The notes under the pieces are model-generated. The model had not been told where the DNA came from, did no database searches, and saw only the letters and a program-made list of their open reading frames with translations. From contig JAGLWU010000009.1 in the NCBI GenBank assembly GCA_023133275.1, positions 1 to 35,777 of the forward strand: 35,777 nt of DNA, given 5' to 3'. Both the position numbers and the translations under genes were made by a program. This DNA comes from Candidatus Moraniibacteriota bacterium. GTDB lineage: Bacteria > Patescibacteriota > Minisyncoccia > Moranbacterales > GCA-2747515. Of the stretch, positions 8,991 through 16,509 are shown in pieces. Numbering within the stretch: the first letter of the stretch is position 1; every line of letters begins with the position of its first letter.

Positions 8991-9018
8991 TTGACTTATT
9001 TAAAAAGTGCTATATAAT
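8991..9018 (+). promoter_or_regulatory. Strong sigma70 promoter of the secreted glycosidase-like gene
   Basis: TTGACT (8991-8996) and a perfect TATAAT (9013-9018) are separated by 16 bases. The leader contains a good SD, AAGGTGAA, 6 bases before the ATG at 9069. This is a rare case of a consensus SD in this window. Confidence 0.8.
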
Positions 9019-9068
9019 TATTTGCAAGCTCTTTAATAATTTTAAACCTCAAAAAAAGGTGAATCAAA

Positions 9069-10220
9069 ATGAAAAACAGTTTGAAAACAATGCTACTAGT
9101 ATTGTCAGCAGTATTGCTACTGAATTCAGTAGCATTGGCAAAAAAACCTGTACGACCTGAGCCTGTTGAACCAATGACAGAAAAAACAATTATCATTCGA
9201 ACTCCTGAAAATTTCGTCTGGTGGGATGCTGCAGACACACATCTCGAACTCTTCAAGAACGAAGGTATAACAACAATCATTCTACTTGTAAAGAATGATG
9301 AAGATCTGCCCCATATGGATTCAGGGGAAGTTTTTTATGACAGCTCAATTGCCCCCAAAGCATTTGACTATCAGGAATCTAATTTGGATGCTTTGCGATA
9401 TGTAGGAGAATTTTGTAAAGCTAATGGAATTAAGCTGTATGCTTGGGTTCCACAATTCCATGATAAAGTCGTCATAATAAAGAATAATTCAGATCTCCAA
9501 ATGATATGGCTCAATCCTGATACGGAATTAGTGGAGTTTTATAATCCAAATAACGAATGGTTTGTCAATCCATCCCATCCTGAAGTTCAAAACTACCAAA
9601 GATCTATACTAGCAGAAATTGCCACTAATTACGGTCATCTGCTCACTGGCATTTATTTGGATTGGGTAAGATTCGATGATTATAATATGGATCTCAGTGA
9701 TTCTGTCCGTGCTAAATTTCAAGCATTGTACGGAATCGATCCTATTAGTATTAATTTTTCAACGGAAAATGATACGTTACTTCTTTGGAATAAATTTCGA
9801 GAAGATATAATTGCTAATTATATCATTGAATCAGCTAACCTGATCAAGAGCATTGATCCGAATTTGGAAGTGGGAATTTTTGTACTTCCAGTTGCGATGC
9901 ACGAAGTTGCCCAAGATCCATCAAGATTTGAAGACGCTATCGACTGGGTTTCTCCAATGCTTTACAATGATGATTGGGGATACCCTCAAAGCTGGATCTA
10001 TGAAACAGCCATTTCTGATATCATGGAGAATATGAGTGATGACAGTAAAATCATTCCAACTCTAGATCTTCAGGACTGTGGTGATGCTGCCCTTTGGCAA
10101 AAGATCATAGCAACAGGAATTACGAGAAAAAACTGCTTCTGGTATTGGGACTGGACGCCAGAAACACTAGATATGGCTTTTCCGCGAGTATTAGTTAGGG
10201 GAAAAAAGGAAAAGAAATAA
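9069..10220 (+). CDS. Secreted TIM-barrel glycoside-hydrolase-like protein (GHL10/DUF187 or DUF4015 type)
   Basis: Exported protein of 383 residues with a clear signal peptide (hydrophobic core 8-24, probable cleavage after VALA at 24). The rest has a (beta/alpha)8 pattern like putative glycosidases of the GHL10/DUF4015 group: GIKLYAWVP (120-128), NPSHPEVQNY (167-176), then GIYLDWVRFDDY (194-205). That last motif matches the family's DGIHLDYIRYP-type motif with Asp198 as a candidate catalytic acid. AIDWVSPMLYNDD near residue 300 fits the usual late strand. The substrate is unknown, with polysaccharide or peptidoglycan-linked glycans the likely classes. The gene has its own strong promoter, a consensus SD and a strong terminator. 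Its base use is less AT-skewed than its neighbours, which hints at recent acquisition. Confidence 0.75.
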   Translation: MKNSLKTMLLVLSAVLLLNSVALAKKPVRPEPVEPMTEKTIIIRTPENFVWWDAADTHLELFKNEGITTIILLVKNDEDLPHMDSGEVFYDSSIAPKAFDYQESNLDALRYVGEFCKANGIKLYAWVPQFHDKVVIIKNNSDLQMIWLNPDTELVEFYNPNNEWFVNPSHPEVQNYQRSILAEIATNYGHLLTGIYLDWVRFDDYNMDLSDSVRAKFQALYGIDPISINFSTENDTLLLWNKFREDIIANYIIESANLIKSIDPNLEVGIFVLPVAMHEVAQDPSRFEDAIDWVSPMLYNDDWGYPQSWIYETAISDIMENMSDDSKIIPTLDLQDCGDAALWQKIIATGITRKNCFWYWDWTPETLDMAFPRVLVRGKKEKK

Positions 10221-10263
10221 TAAAATGTTTCTTTAGCTAACTAAAATTATTAAGAGCTAATTA

Positions 10264-10298
10264 GGTTGTAATGGCAAACGCTATTACAACCTTTTTTA
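10264..10298 (+). terminator. Rho-independent terminator of the glycosidase-like gene
   Basis: GGTTGTAAT pairs with ATTACAACC around GGCAAACGCT, whose GC/GC ends extend the stem. TTTTTT follows. Confidence 0.9.
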
Positions 10299-10559
10299 TT
10301 TGCTAAAATTATCCAGTATTATAATTAGAATTACCCTCAGAATTCAGATCTCGTATAATATGATGGAGTAATTATCTAAACAATTACTACTATAAATATA
10401 AGAGGAAACACACTAGAAAAAATCATGGATATGAAAGATTAAAAATTGATATAAAAACTTACAATATTTCAGATTTTAAAATTGTATGCTATAATTTCAG
10501 CAATGTTATAAACTATTTAACATTGTAAAATTAAATAAATAAATTCATAAAATAAAAAT
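10299..10559 (+). promoter_or_regulatory. Upstream region of the secreted repeat protein: extended -10 promoter and 5' hairpin
   Basis: No gene is seen in this stretch. An extended -10, TGCTATAAT, has its TATAAT at 10490-10495, which places the transcript start near 10502. The first transcribed bases form a hairpin, CAATGTT (10501-10507) with AACATTG (10519-10525), which could protect the mRNA 5' end. A second TATAAT-like box lies near 10350 in a region with no recognisable product. The ATG at 10560 has no SD. Confidence 0.5.
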
Positions 10560-11405
10560 ATGAAAAAGAAAATTTTCGCAGGAGCAATTGTCTTTTGCCT
10601 AGGAGTATTACCAATGTACTCAGCCACAAAAATTGCAAGTGCCACATCCGTCAATGCCGACAATGTCAAAGTCAAAGTTTACACAGAACAAGGAGACGAT
10701 TGGTTTAAAGCCATGGAAAAACACACAACCAGTCATGGAACTTTAAAATTAAAAAAAATGCTACCTGGAAAATACAGATTAGAAATTGACGAGGATGATG
10801 CACAAACATCTCAAATTTTAGATGTAAAAGCTCAAATGTATGATGAAAAAGGACGAGAATTTGATGAAAAAGTTGATGTAAAAGTATACGCTTACATTGA
10901 TACAGCTTCTTTGCCGAGTATTGTTGCTGGTAATAATAAAATTTTGGTAAATGTTTATGAAACTGATAGTGATGGCGAACTTGAATTAGAGAACGTTATT
11001 CCTGGAATGGAATACAAAATTGAAGTTGATGAAAATGCATCTTTAAGTAAAAAGAAAGACCGACCACGTATTAAAGTAAAAGCTAAAATTGATGATAGTG
11101 ATTGGTTTTACACTGCTTACGAAAGAACTGACACGACTAATACATTACGTTTAACTGATGTAATTTCTGGAAAATATAAATTTAAATATAAAGACGGCGA
11201 TGTCGCAAATCCAATGCAAAGATTTAATTTGTACATTAGATTGCGTGATGAAGACGGAGAAAAAATTAAGAAATCACACAAAGTTAAAATTTACACTTAC
11301 ATCAATGATCAAAAAATTCCAGTTGGAGAATTTATGACAACAAAAGATGGTAAGTTGTATTTACCAAACGTGATGCCAGGCGAATATAAAATTGATGTAA
11401 AATAA
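10560..11405 (+). CDS. Secreted protein with duplicated beta-rich modules
   Basis: Exported protein of 281 residues with a signal peptide at about 1-30 (hydrophobic core 5-20, Ala/Ser-rich exit). The mature part is built from two kinds of unit in the order A-B-A'-B'. Unit A (about 36-77) and A' (about 169-210) share a KVK.....DDWF/DSDWF start and end in GKYRLEID or GKYKFKYK. Unit B and B' share a D.KGREFDEK or DEDGEKIKK turn, a KVYAYID or KIYTYIN strand, and close with VIPGMEYKIEVD or VMPGEYKIDVK. The recurring PG-x-Y-x-I ending recalls prealbumin-like/CnaB surface domains, but no isopeptide residues can be assigned. It was probably made by an internal duplication. Function is unknown. A strong terminator follows. 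Confidence 0.7.
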   Translation: MKKKIFAGAIVFCLGVLPMYSATKIASATSVNADNVKVKVYTEQGDDWFKAMEKHTTSHGTLKLKKMLPGKYRLEIDEDDAQTSQILDVKAQMYDEKGREFDEKVDVKVYAYIDTASLPSIVAGNNKILVNVYETDSDGELELENVIPGMEYKIEVDENASLSKKKDRPRIKVKAKIDDSDWFYTAYERTDTTNTLRLTDVISGKYKFKYKDGDVANPMQRFNLYIRLRDEDGEKIKKSHKVKIYTYINDQKIPVGEFMTTKDGKLYLPNVMPGEYKIDVK

Positions 11406-11433
11406 TTTAGCTTTACAAAAAAGTTGAATTAAA

Positions 11434-11464
11434 AAAAGACGAGTTTTAATACTCGTCTTTTTAT
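11434..11464 (+). terminator. Terminator after the secreted repeat protein
   Basis: AAAAGACGAGT pairs with ACTCGTCTTTT around TTTAAT and is followed by T-rich sequence. Confidence 0.9.
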
Positions 11465-11490
11465 TTTATTTAATTTTAATTATTTAAAAA

Positions 11491-11541
11491 GTGCTCGCCG
11501 CACGAGCTTTTCTGAAACAAGGGGTCATGACCTCTTGTTAA
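11491..11541 (+). repeat. Dispersed repeat family A, copy 1, with a near-perfect palindrome
   Basis: GTGCTCGCCGCACGAGCTTT starts this copy. It is followed by a palindrome in which AACAAGGGGTCATGA pairs with the opposing arm ending CCTCTTGTT. Other copies of the first block are at 28959, 35550 and, inverted, 33231-33247. The rest of the gap up to valS (to 11782) is AT-rich with a small hairpin (GTTGA/TCAAC near 11580). No T-box consensus or gene is seen. Confidence 0.7.
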
Positions 11542-11782
11542 AATTCTAAAAAATTTTCTGTTATTGTAATATAGAGGTTGAAAATTCTCAACTCAAAGAT
11601 AACGTAATACTAATAATTTATATTTTCTGAACAGTTACCTTGCTTGTTTTTCTATGACCTAAAACACCGTAGTGCAATGTCTCTATATATATCTAATTTG
11701 TTACCTGTCTAATTAATTTCTTCTTGAAACTTCCCTATTTTACTGCTATATTTAAACTATTAAATTTAATGAATAAAAAACT

Positions 11783-14700
11783 ATGTCTAAAGATTTTTCA
11801 AAAACTTACAATCCTCAAGAAGTTGAAGATGACATTTATAAAAAATGGGAAGAAAGTGGATATTTTAATCCTGACAATTTAGATGGTGAACCATATTCCA
11901 TAATGATGCCACCACCAAATGTTACCGGAGTGCTTCATCTCGGTCATGCAATGGAAAATTCAATTATGGACATAATGATTCGCTATCAACGCATGAATGG
12001 TAAAAAAGCACTTCTCCTCCCTGGAACAGATCACGCAGCCGTGGCCACTCAAGCAAAAGTAGAAAAAATATTAATTGAAAAAGGTATTAAAAATCCGCGC
12101 GAAGAACTTGGTCGAAAAAAACTACTTAACGAAATTCGTGAATATGCTGAAAATTCAAAATCAACTATCATTTCACAAATTCGTAAAATGGGTACGAGTT
12201 GCGACTGGAGTCGTTTAGCTTATACATTTGATGAAACCCGATCACAGGCAGTTAATACTGTATTTGTAAAAATGCACGAAGATGGATTAATCTATCGCGG
12301 ACATCGAGTGATCAATTGGTCTGTTAAAGGTCAATCTACTTGTTCTGATGACGAATTGGAACATATTGAACGACCAGCCAAATTATATACTTTTAAATAT
12401 AGTAAAGATTTTCCAATTACAATCGCTACAACACGACCAGAAACAAAACTTGGTGATACGGCAGTAGCAGTTAATCCAGATGATAAAAGATACCAGGAAT
12501 TTATTGGTAAAATATATACTGTTGATGTGGGTGCAAAAAACCCCCTTGAAATTAAAATTATTACTGATTCTGAAGTTGAAAAAGATTTTGGAACTGGAGC
12601 ACTTGGAGTAACTCCGGCACATAGTCCAATTGATTTTGCAATGTATGAAAAACAAAAAGCTAAAAATGATCCTATTGGTTTAATTCAAGTAATTGATAAA
12701 GATGGAAAAATGACAGCTGAAGCTGGCGTTAATTATCAAGGACTTTCAGTTGATAAAGCTCGAGAAAAATTTGTTAATTACTTAAAGGAAAATGATTTAT
12801 TAGAAAAAGAAGAAGAAATTACGCAAAATGTTGGTACTTCAGATAGATTTGGTGATGTTATAGAATCGATTCCAATGACTCAGTGGTTTATTGATGTTAA
12901 TAAAAAAATTCCTGGAAAAAATAAAAGTTTAAAGGAGTTGATGCAGGAAGCTGTGCGAACTGGACATAATAATAATCCTAAACAAAAAATAAATATTACA
13001 CCCAAACGATTTGAGGAAACTTATTTTTCTTGGATTGATAATTTACGAGATTGGTGTATTTCACGACAAATTTGGTGGGGTCATCAAATCCCAGTTTGGT
13101 ATCGAGAAAATAATGGAGAAAAAGAAATTTTTGTCGGAGAAAATAAACCTAAAGAAAAATATAATAAAGTTGTTTTATTACATGCTTGGGGATCTGATCC
13201 AACAGAAGCATTTTTTCCATGGCTAAAAAAAGAATTAGAAGATCTTAATTTACACGTTGAAGCACCTAAATTACCAAATGCTGAAAATCCAAATTACGCT
13301 GAATGGTTATCTGAGTTTAAAAAATTAAATATAGATGAAGATACAATTGTTATTGGACGTTCTTTGGGCGCAACATTAGCTTTAGCAACAGCACAAGAAG
13401 GTCATAAATTTGGTAAATTAATAGCAGTTTGCACACCTTTAGAAAATGAGGCTATTCCTGATTTTTTTAATGATATTGGTGAATGGAAATTTGATAAAAT
13501 AAAAAATAATATTAGTGAAATTGAAGTTTTACATTCTACTGATGATCCTTACATTCCCAATGAAATGTCTGAAAAATTATCTGAAAAATTAAATGTACCA
13601 CTCACAATAGTGAAGAAGGCTAATCATTTTACAGGAGACAAGCATCAAGAAATTTTAGATTCTTGCAAATTGTGGCAACAAGATCCTGATACTTTAGACA
13701 CTTGGTTTTCCTCTGGACTTTGGACATTTTCAACATTAGGCTGGCCTGAAAAAACCAAAGACTTCAAAGATTTCCATCCAACAAATTTCATGACAATGGG
13801 ACGAGATATTATATTCTTTTGGATGGCACGTATGATACTAATGACAACCTACACATTGGATGAAATACCTTTTAAAGATGTCTATCCCCATGGAATGCTT
13901 ACTGACAAGGAAGGTAATAAATTTTCAAAATCACTTGGAAACGCCATGGATCCAATAGATATTGTAGAAGAGTATGGTGCTGATGCTCTGAGACTTAGTT
14001 GCATTACAGGAATATCACCTGGTAATGATTTAAAAATTTATCCAAAAAAAATTGAAAGTAGTCGAAATTTTACTACAAAATTATGGAATATTGGTCGTTA
14101 TATAAATTCAGCATGTCCTGATTTACAAAATAATATTCCTAAAAAATATAATCTAACAACGACCGATAAATGGATTTTAACTAAACTTATTGAAATTACA
14201 AAAGAAGCTACTGCTGACATTGAAAAATATGATTTTTCTCAAGCTAGCGAAAAACTACGGAACTTCACTCGAAATGATTTTGCCGACTGGTATGTTGAAG
14301 TTCATAAAATAGAAAAAAATGATGCAATTCTAATTTACGTTTATAAACAAATTGTGAAAATGTGGCACCCTTTCATACCTTTCGTAACTGAAAAAATTTG
14401 GCAAGAAATGTTTGCAACTGATAAGAATAATTTATTAATGGTTGAAAAATGGACTGACAATAAAACGTTAAAATCTGAATTGGACAATCCTGAGCTTGAA
14501 AATAATTTTGCTTTGATTCAAGAATTAATTGTGAAAATTAGAAATATTCGTTCAACTTACAACGTAGCGATTAATGAAAATGTAACTATTACTTTGGTAA
14601 ATTCTGATGAAAATGAAGAAATAAAAGAAAATAAAGAAATAATTAAAAAATTAGGTAATATTTCTGAAATTAAAATTATCGAAAAAGATGAGATTCAAAA

Positions 14701-14962
14701 ACAATCTGCTTCAGATGTTGTTGGCGATTTGAAATTGTATGTTCATTTGGAAAATGTGATTGATATTAAAAAGGAAAAAAATAGAATTGAACAGGATTTG
14801 CGGAAAACTATTGGTTATCAAAAAGGATTGGAAAAAAGATTGTCCAGCGAACAATTTGTAAGTAAAGCTCCTGAAAATGTTGTTAATCAAGAACGAGATA
14901 ATTTTAAAAAAACTCAAGAAAAAATAATTAAATTAGAAGAACATTTGAAAAATTTAAGTTAA
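11783..14962 (+). CDS. valS: Valyl-tRNA synthetase with an inserted alpha/beta-hydrolase domain
   Basis: Class I synthetase that charges tRNA-Val and edits misacylated Thr. At 1059 residues it is longer than usual. The catalytic motif HLGH is at 52-55, and the second motif is KFSKS (713-717) rather than KMSKS. The editing domain has TTRPET and GALGVTPAHS. DTWFSSGLWTFSTLGWP follows D634, and the C-terminal tRNA-binding coiled coil is present. Between IPVWY and the DPDTLDTWFSS motif lies about 170 residues (about 459-630) absent from ordinary ValRS. They match the RBBP9/YdeN serine-hydrolase family: VVLLHAWG (463-470), GRSLG with Ser527, DDP with Asp587/588, and NHF with His615. All three triad residues are present. 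The frame is intact across both junctions, so this is a fusion rather than an error. The substrate of the extra domain is unknown. Confidence 0.97.
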   Translation: MSKDFSKTYNPQEVEDDIYKKWEESGYFNPDNLDGEPYSIMMPPPNVTGVLHLGHAMENSIMDIMIRYQRMNGKKALLLPGTDHAAVATQAKVEKILIEKGIKNPREELGRKKLLNEIREYAENSKSTIISQIRKMGTSCDWSRLAYTFDETRSQAVNTVFVKMHEDGLIYRGHRVINWSVKGQSTCSDDELEHIERPAKLYTFKYSKDFPITIATTRPETKLGDTAVAVNPDDKRYQEFIGKIYTVDVGAKNPLEIKIITDSEVEKDFGTGALGVTPAHSPIDFAMYEKQKAKNDPIGLIQVIDKDGKMTAEAGVNYQGLSVDKAREKFVNYLKENDLLEKEEEITQNVGTSDRFGDVIESIPMTQWFIDVNKKIPGKNKSLKELMQEAVRTGHNNNPKQKINITPKRFEETYFSWIDNLRDWCISRQIWWGHQIPVWYRENNGEKEIFVGENKPKEKYNKVVLLHAWGSDPTEAFFPWLKKELEDLNLHVEAPKLPNAENPNYAEWLSEFKKLNIDEDTIVIGRSLGATLALATAQEGHKFGKLIAVCTPLENEAIPDFFNDIGEWKFDKIKNNISEIEVLHSTDDPYIPNEMSEKLSEKLNVPLTIVKKANHFTGDKHQEILDSCKLWQQDPDTLDTWFSSGLWTFSTLGWPEKTKDFKDFHPTNFMTMGRDIIFFWMARMILMTTYTLDEIPFKDVYPHGMLTDKEGNKFSKSLGNAMDPIDIVEEYGADALRLSCITGISPGNDLKIYPKKIESSRNFTTKLWNIGRYINSACPDLQNNIPKKYNLTTTDKWILTKLIEITKEATADIEKYDFSQASEKLRNFTRNDFADWYVEVHKIEKNDAILIYVYKQIVKMWHPFIPFVTEKIWQEMFATDKNNLLMVEKWTDNKTLKSELDNPELENNFALIQELIVKIRNIRSTYNVAINENVTITLVNSDENEEIKENKEIIKKLGNISEIKIIEKDEIQKQSASDVVGDLKLYVHLENVIDIKKEKNRIEQDLRKTIGYQKGLEKRLSSEQFVSKAPENVVNQERDNFKKTQEKIIKLEEHLKNLS

Positions 14963-14971
14963 TAAAAATAT

Positions 14972-14999
14972 AGTCCGCATCAAGTTTCTGATACGGACT
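14972..14999. terminator. Probable terminator between valS and the small membrane peptide
   Basis: AGTCCGCATCA pairs with TGATACGGACT with one mismatch. It lacks a T-run on the plus strand. On the minus strand it is followed by ATATTTTTATT, so it more likely ends the 60-aa gene. Confidence 0.55.
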
Positions 15000-15006
15000 T
15001 ACCAAT

Positions 15007-15189
15007 TCAACGAGAAAAAATATTTCTCAAAAAACATCTGATAATTTCCAATTCGTTGGAAGAACTTCTACATACTTCCCTATCTTCTTTTTTGCATTTC
15101 ACACCACTAACAAACCCCTTAAACATTCCAATAGTAAATACTGCTACAAATAAAATCACAATGTTACTAATAGTAATAATTAATTCCAT
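15007..15189 (-). CDS. Small single-pass membrane protein of 60 residues
   Basis: Not a recognised family. Residues 4-25 form a hydrophobic segment starting MELIITISNIVILFVAVF. They are followed by a Lys/Cys-containing cytoplasmic-type tail with a CKKEDREVC stretch and a basic C-terminus. The case for a real gene is translational: a consensus AGGAG lies 7 bases before the ATG, one of only three such SDs in the window, and a hairpin follows the stop. It is convergent with valS and divergent from the PrsW-like gene. The stop is TGA. Confidence 0.6.
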   Translation of the reverse strand: MELIITISNIVILFVAVFTIGMFKGFVSGVKCKKEDREVCRSSSNELEIIRCFLRNIFSR

Positions 15190-15315
15190 TTTTTTCTCCT
15201 GAATTTTAAATATTGAATATCTATCATCTGCAACATTTTACTTTATCAGAAGAAGAAAAAGAAGTCAAGTGCAATTTTTTTAAAAAATTTAATTAAAATT
15301 TAAAATTTCAAAAAA

Positions 15316-15813
15316 ATGAAATACATCGAATCACTAATTTGGGGTTTCATCGTAGCTTTAACTGCATTAATTTTAGAAGTCTTTTGCGAAATAATTATCA
15401 AAGACATTTTAGGATTTTCCGCTTTCACTTTTCAATATACAGAATTCGCTTTTCCATTAGCTTTATTAATTATTTTCCTAGTCGCCACAATTGAAGAAAG
15501 TTTAAAATTCACAATTTTCTGGAAAAGAACATTACTTTACGTCACAAAAAAAAATTTAACTTTACACGGAGGATTACTCGGAAGCGGTTTTGCTCTCACA
15601 GAATTAATTTTATTTTATTATAAAAACAATCATTCCCTTTCAATGATTTCCATTTGGCAAATAACAGTAGTTTTTTTAACCCACATAATTTTAGGAATTT
15701 TACTAATTTACAGCCTTTCAAAAATACCAAAAAATTACATATTCATAATGTTGCTATTTATAATAATTTTACATGCCGGAATTAATATTGTAATTTTATC
15801 GTTTTTAAGATAG
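15316..15813 (+). CDS. PrsW-like polytopic membrane protein, putative intramembrane protease
   Basis: A 165-residue protein with about five hydrophobic segments. Conserved features in membrane context match the PrsW glutamic-protease pattern: E60-E61-x-x-K64 (IEESLKF), then G86-GLLGSGFALTE with Glu96, His123 in LTHIILG and His153 in LHAGIN. PrsW-type proteins cleave membrane-bound regulators such as anti-sigma factors. This protein is shorter than typical PrsW. No partner such as an anti-sigma factor is next to it. The protease call is an inference from motif order. Another member of the wider CAAX/PrsW membrane superfamily is possible. Confidence 0.6.
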   Translation: MKYIESLIWGFIVALTALILEVFCEIIIKDILGFSAFTFQYTEFAFPLALLIIFLVATIEESLKFTIFWKRTLLYVTKKNLTLHGGLLGSGFALTELILFYYKNNHSLSMISIWQITVVFLTHIILGILLIYSLSKIPKNYIFIMLLFIIILHAGINIVILSFLR

Positions 15814-15825
15814 AATGAAAGGGTA

Positions 15826-15854
15826 TTGCATTTTTGAAGTAAATGTTCTATAAT
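15826..15854 (+). promoter_or_regulatory. Sigma70 promoter of hsp20
   Basis: TTGCAT (15826-15831) and TATAAT (15849-15854) are 17 bases apart, 22 bases before the hsp20 ATG. No CIRCE-like inverted repeat overlaps it. Confidence 0.75.
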
Positions 15855-15876
15855 AAAGAAAAATTAAAATAAATAT

Positions 15877-16425
15877 ATGCAAAAACAAAAGTCATCTTTT
15901 TTAAACAGAATCACTGGTTCTGAAGAAGAAAATGTTGAAGAAAATACAGCTCAACAATCTTTAAATTCTACACCTATTTACAGTGGTGAAGAAGATTATC
16001 CACAAGACAATTTAGATACACCTGATCAAGATATTGACGTTGTTCAGGAAAATCCTAATGAAGAATATTCAGAGTATGAAGAAAATGGAGAGGCTGATGG
16101 TCAATTAACAATCGACGTATATCAAACAAATACTAGCATTGTTATCAAATCAACGATTGCAGGAGTAAAACCTGAGGATGTTGATGTTTCAATAAGTAAT
16201 GACATGATCACTATCAAAGGAGAGCGTAAACAGGAGGAAAATATTGACGAAGATAGTTATTATTATCAAGAATGTTATTGGGGAACTTTCTCTCGATCAA
16301 TCGTTCTACCTATGGATGTAGTTACTGATAAAATTGATGCGTCTTTAAAAAATGGAATTTTGACAATCAAATTACCTAAAGCTGACACTTTAATCGCTAA
16401 GAAAATTCAAGTTCGCGGATTCTAA
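15877..16425 (+). CDS. Hsp20 family small heat shock protein
   Basis: ATP-independent holdase chaperone of 182 residues. The alpha-crystallin domain covers about 75-180, with LTIDVYQTN, the IAGVKPEDVDVSI strand-turn, GERKQEEN, the YWGTFSRSIVLP block and the conserved LKNGILTIKLPK ending. The N-terminal 70 residues are acidic, low in complexity (many Glu, Asp, Asn) and probably disordered. A second hsp20 copy on the minus strand at 23133-23506 is inactivated, so this may be the only working copy in the window. It has its own promoter and terminator. Confidence 0.93.
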   Translation: MQKQKSSFLNRITGSEEENVEENTAQQSLNSTPIYSGEEDYPQDNLDTPDQDIDVVQENPNEEYSEYEENGEADGQLTIDVYQTNTSIVIKSTIAGVKPEDVDVSISNDMITIKGERKQEENIDEDSYYYQECYWGTFSRSIVLPMDVVTDKIDASLKNGILTIKLPKADTLIAKKIQVRGF

Positions 16426-16454
16426 AAAAAATAGTTTTACCAAATTTTTAAAAT

Positions 16455-16490
16455 AAAGAGAGCTTGATTTTACGCTCTCTTTATTTATTT
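16455..16490 (+). terminator. Terminator of hsp20
   Basis: AAAGAGAGC pairs with GCTCTCTTT around TTGATTTTAC and is followed by T-rich sequence. Confidence 0.85.
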
Positions 16491-16509
16491 CTAAGAAAAT
16501 TTTAATTAA

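Noticed and set aside
11542-11782. T-box or other riboswitch before valS
   Set aside because: No specifier/antiterminator layout, no TGGNACCGCG-like element and no leader terminator are visible.
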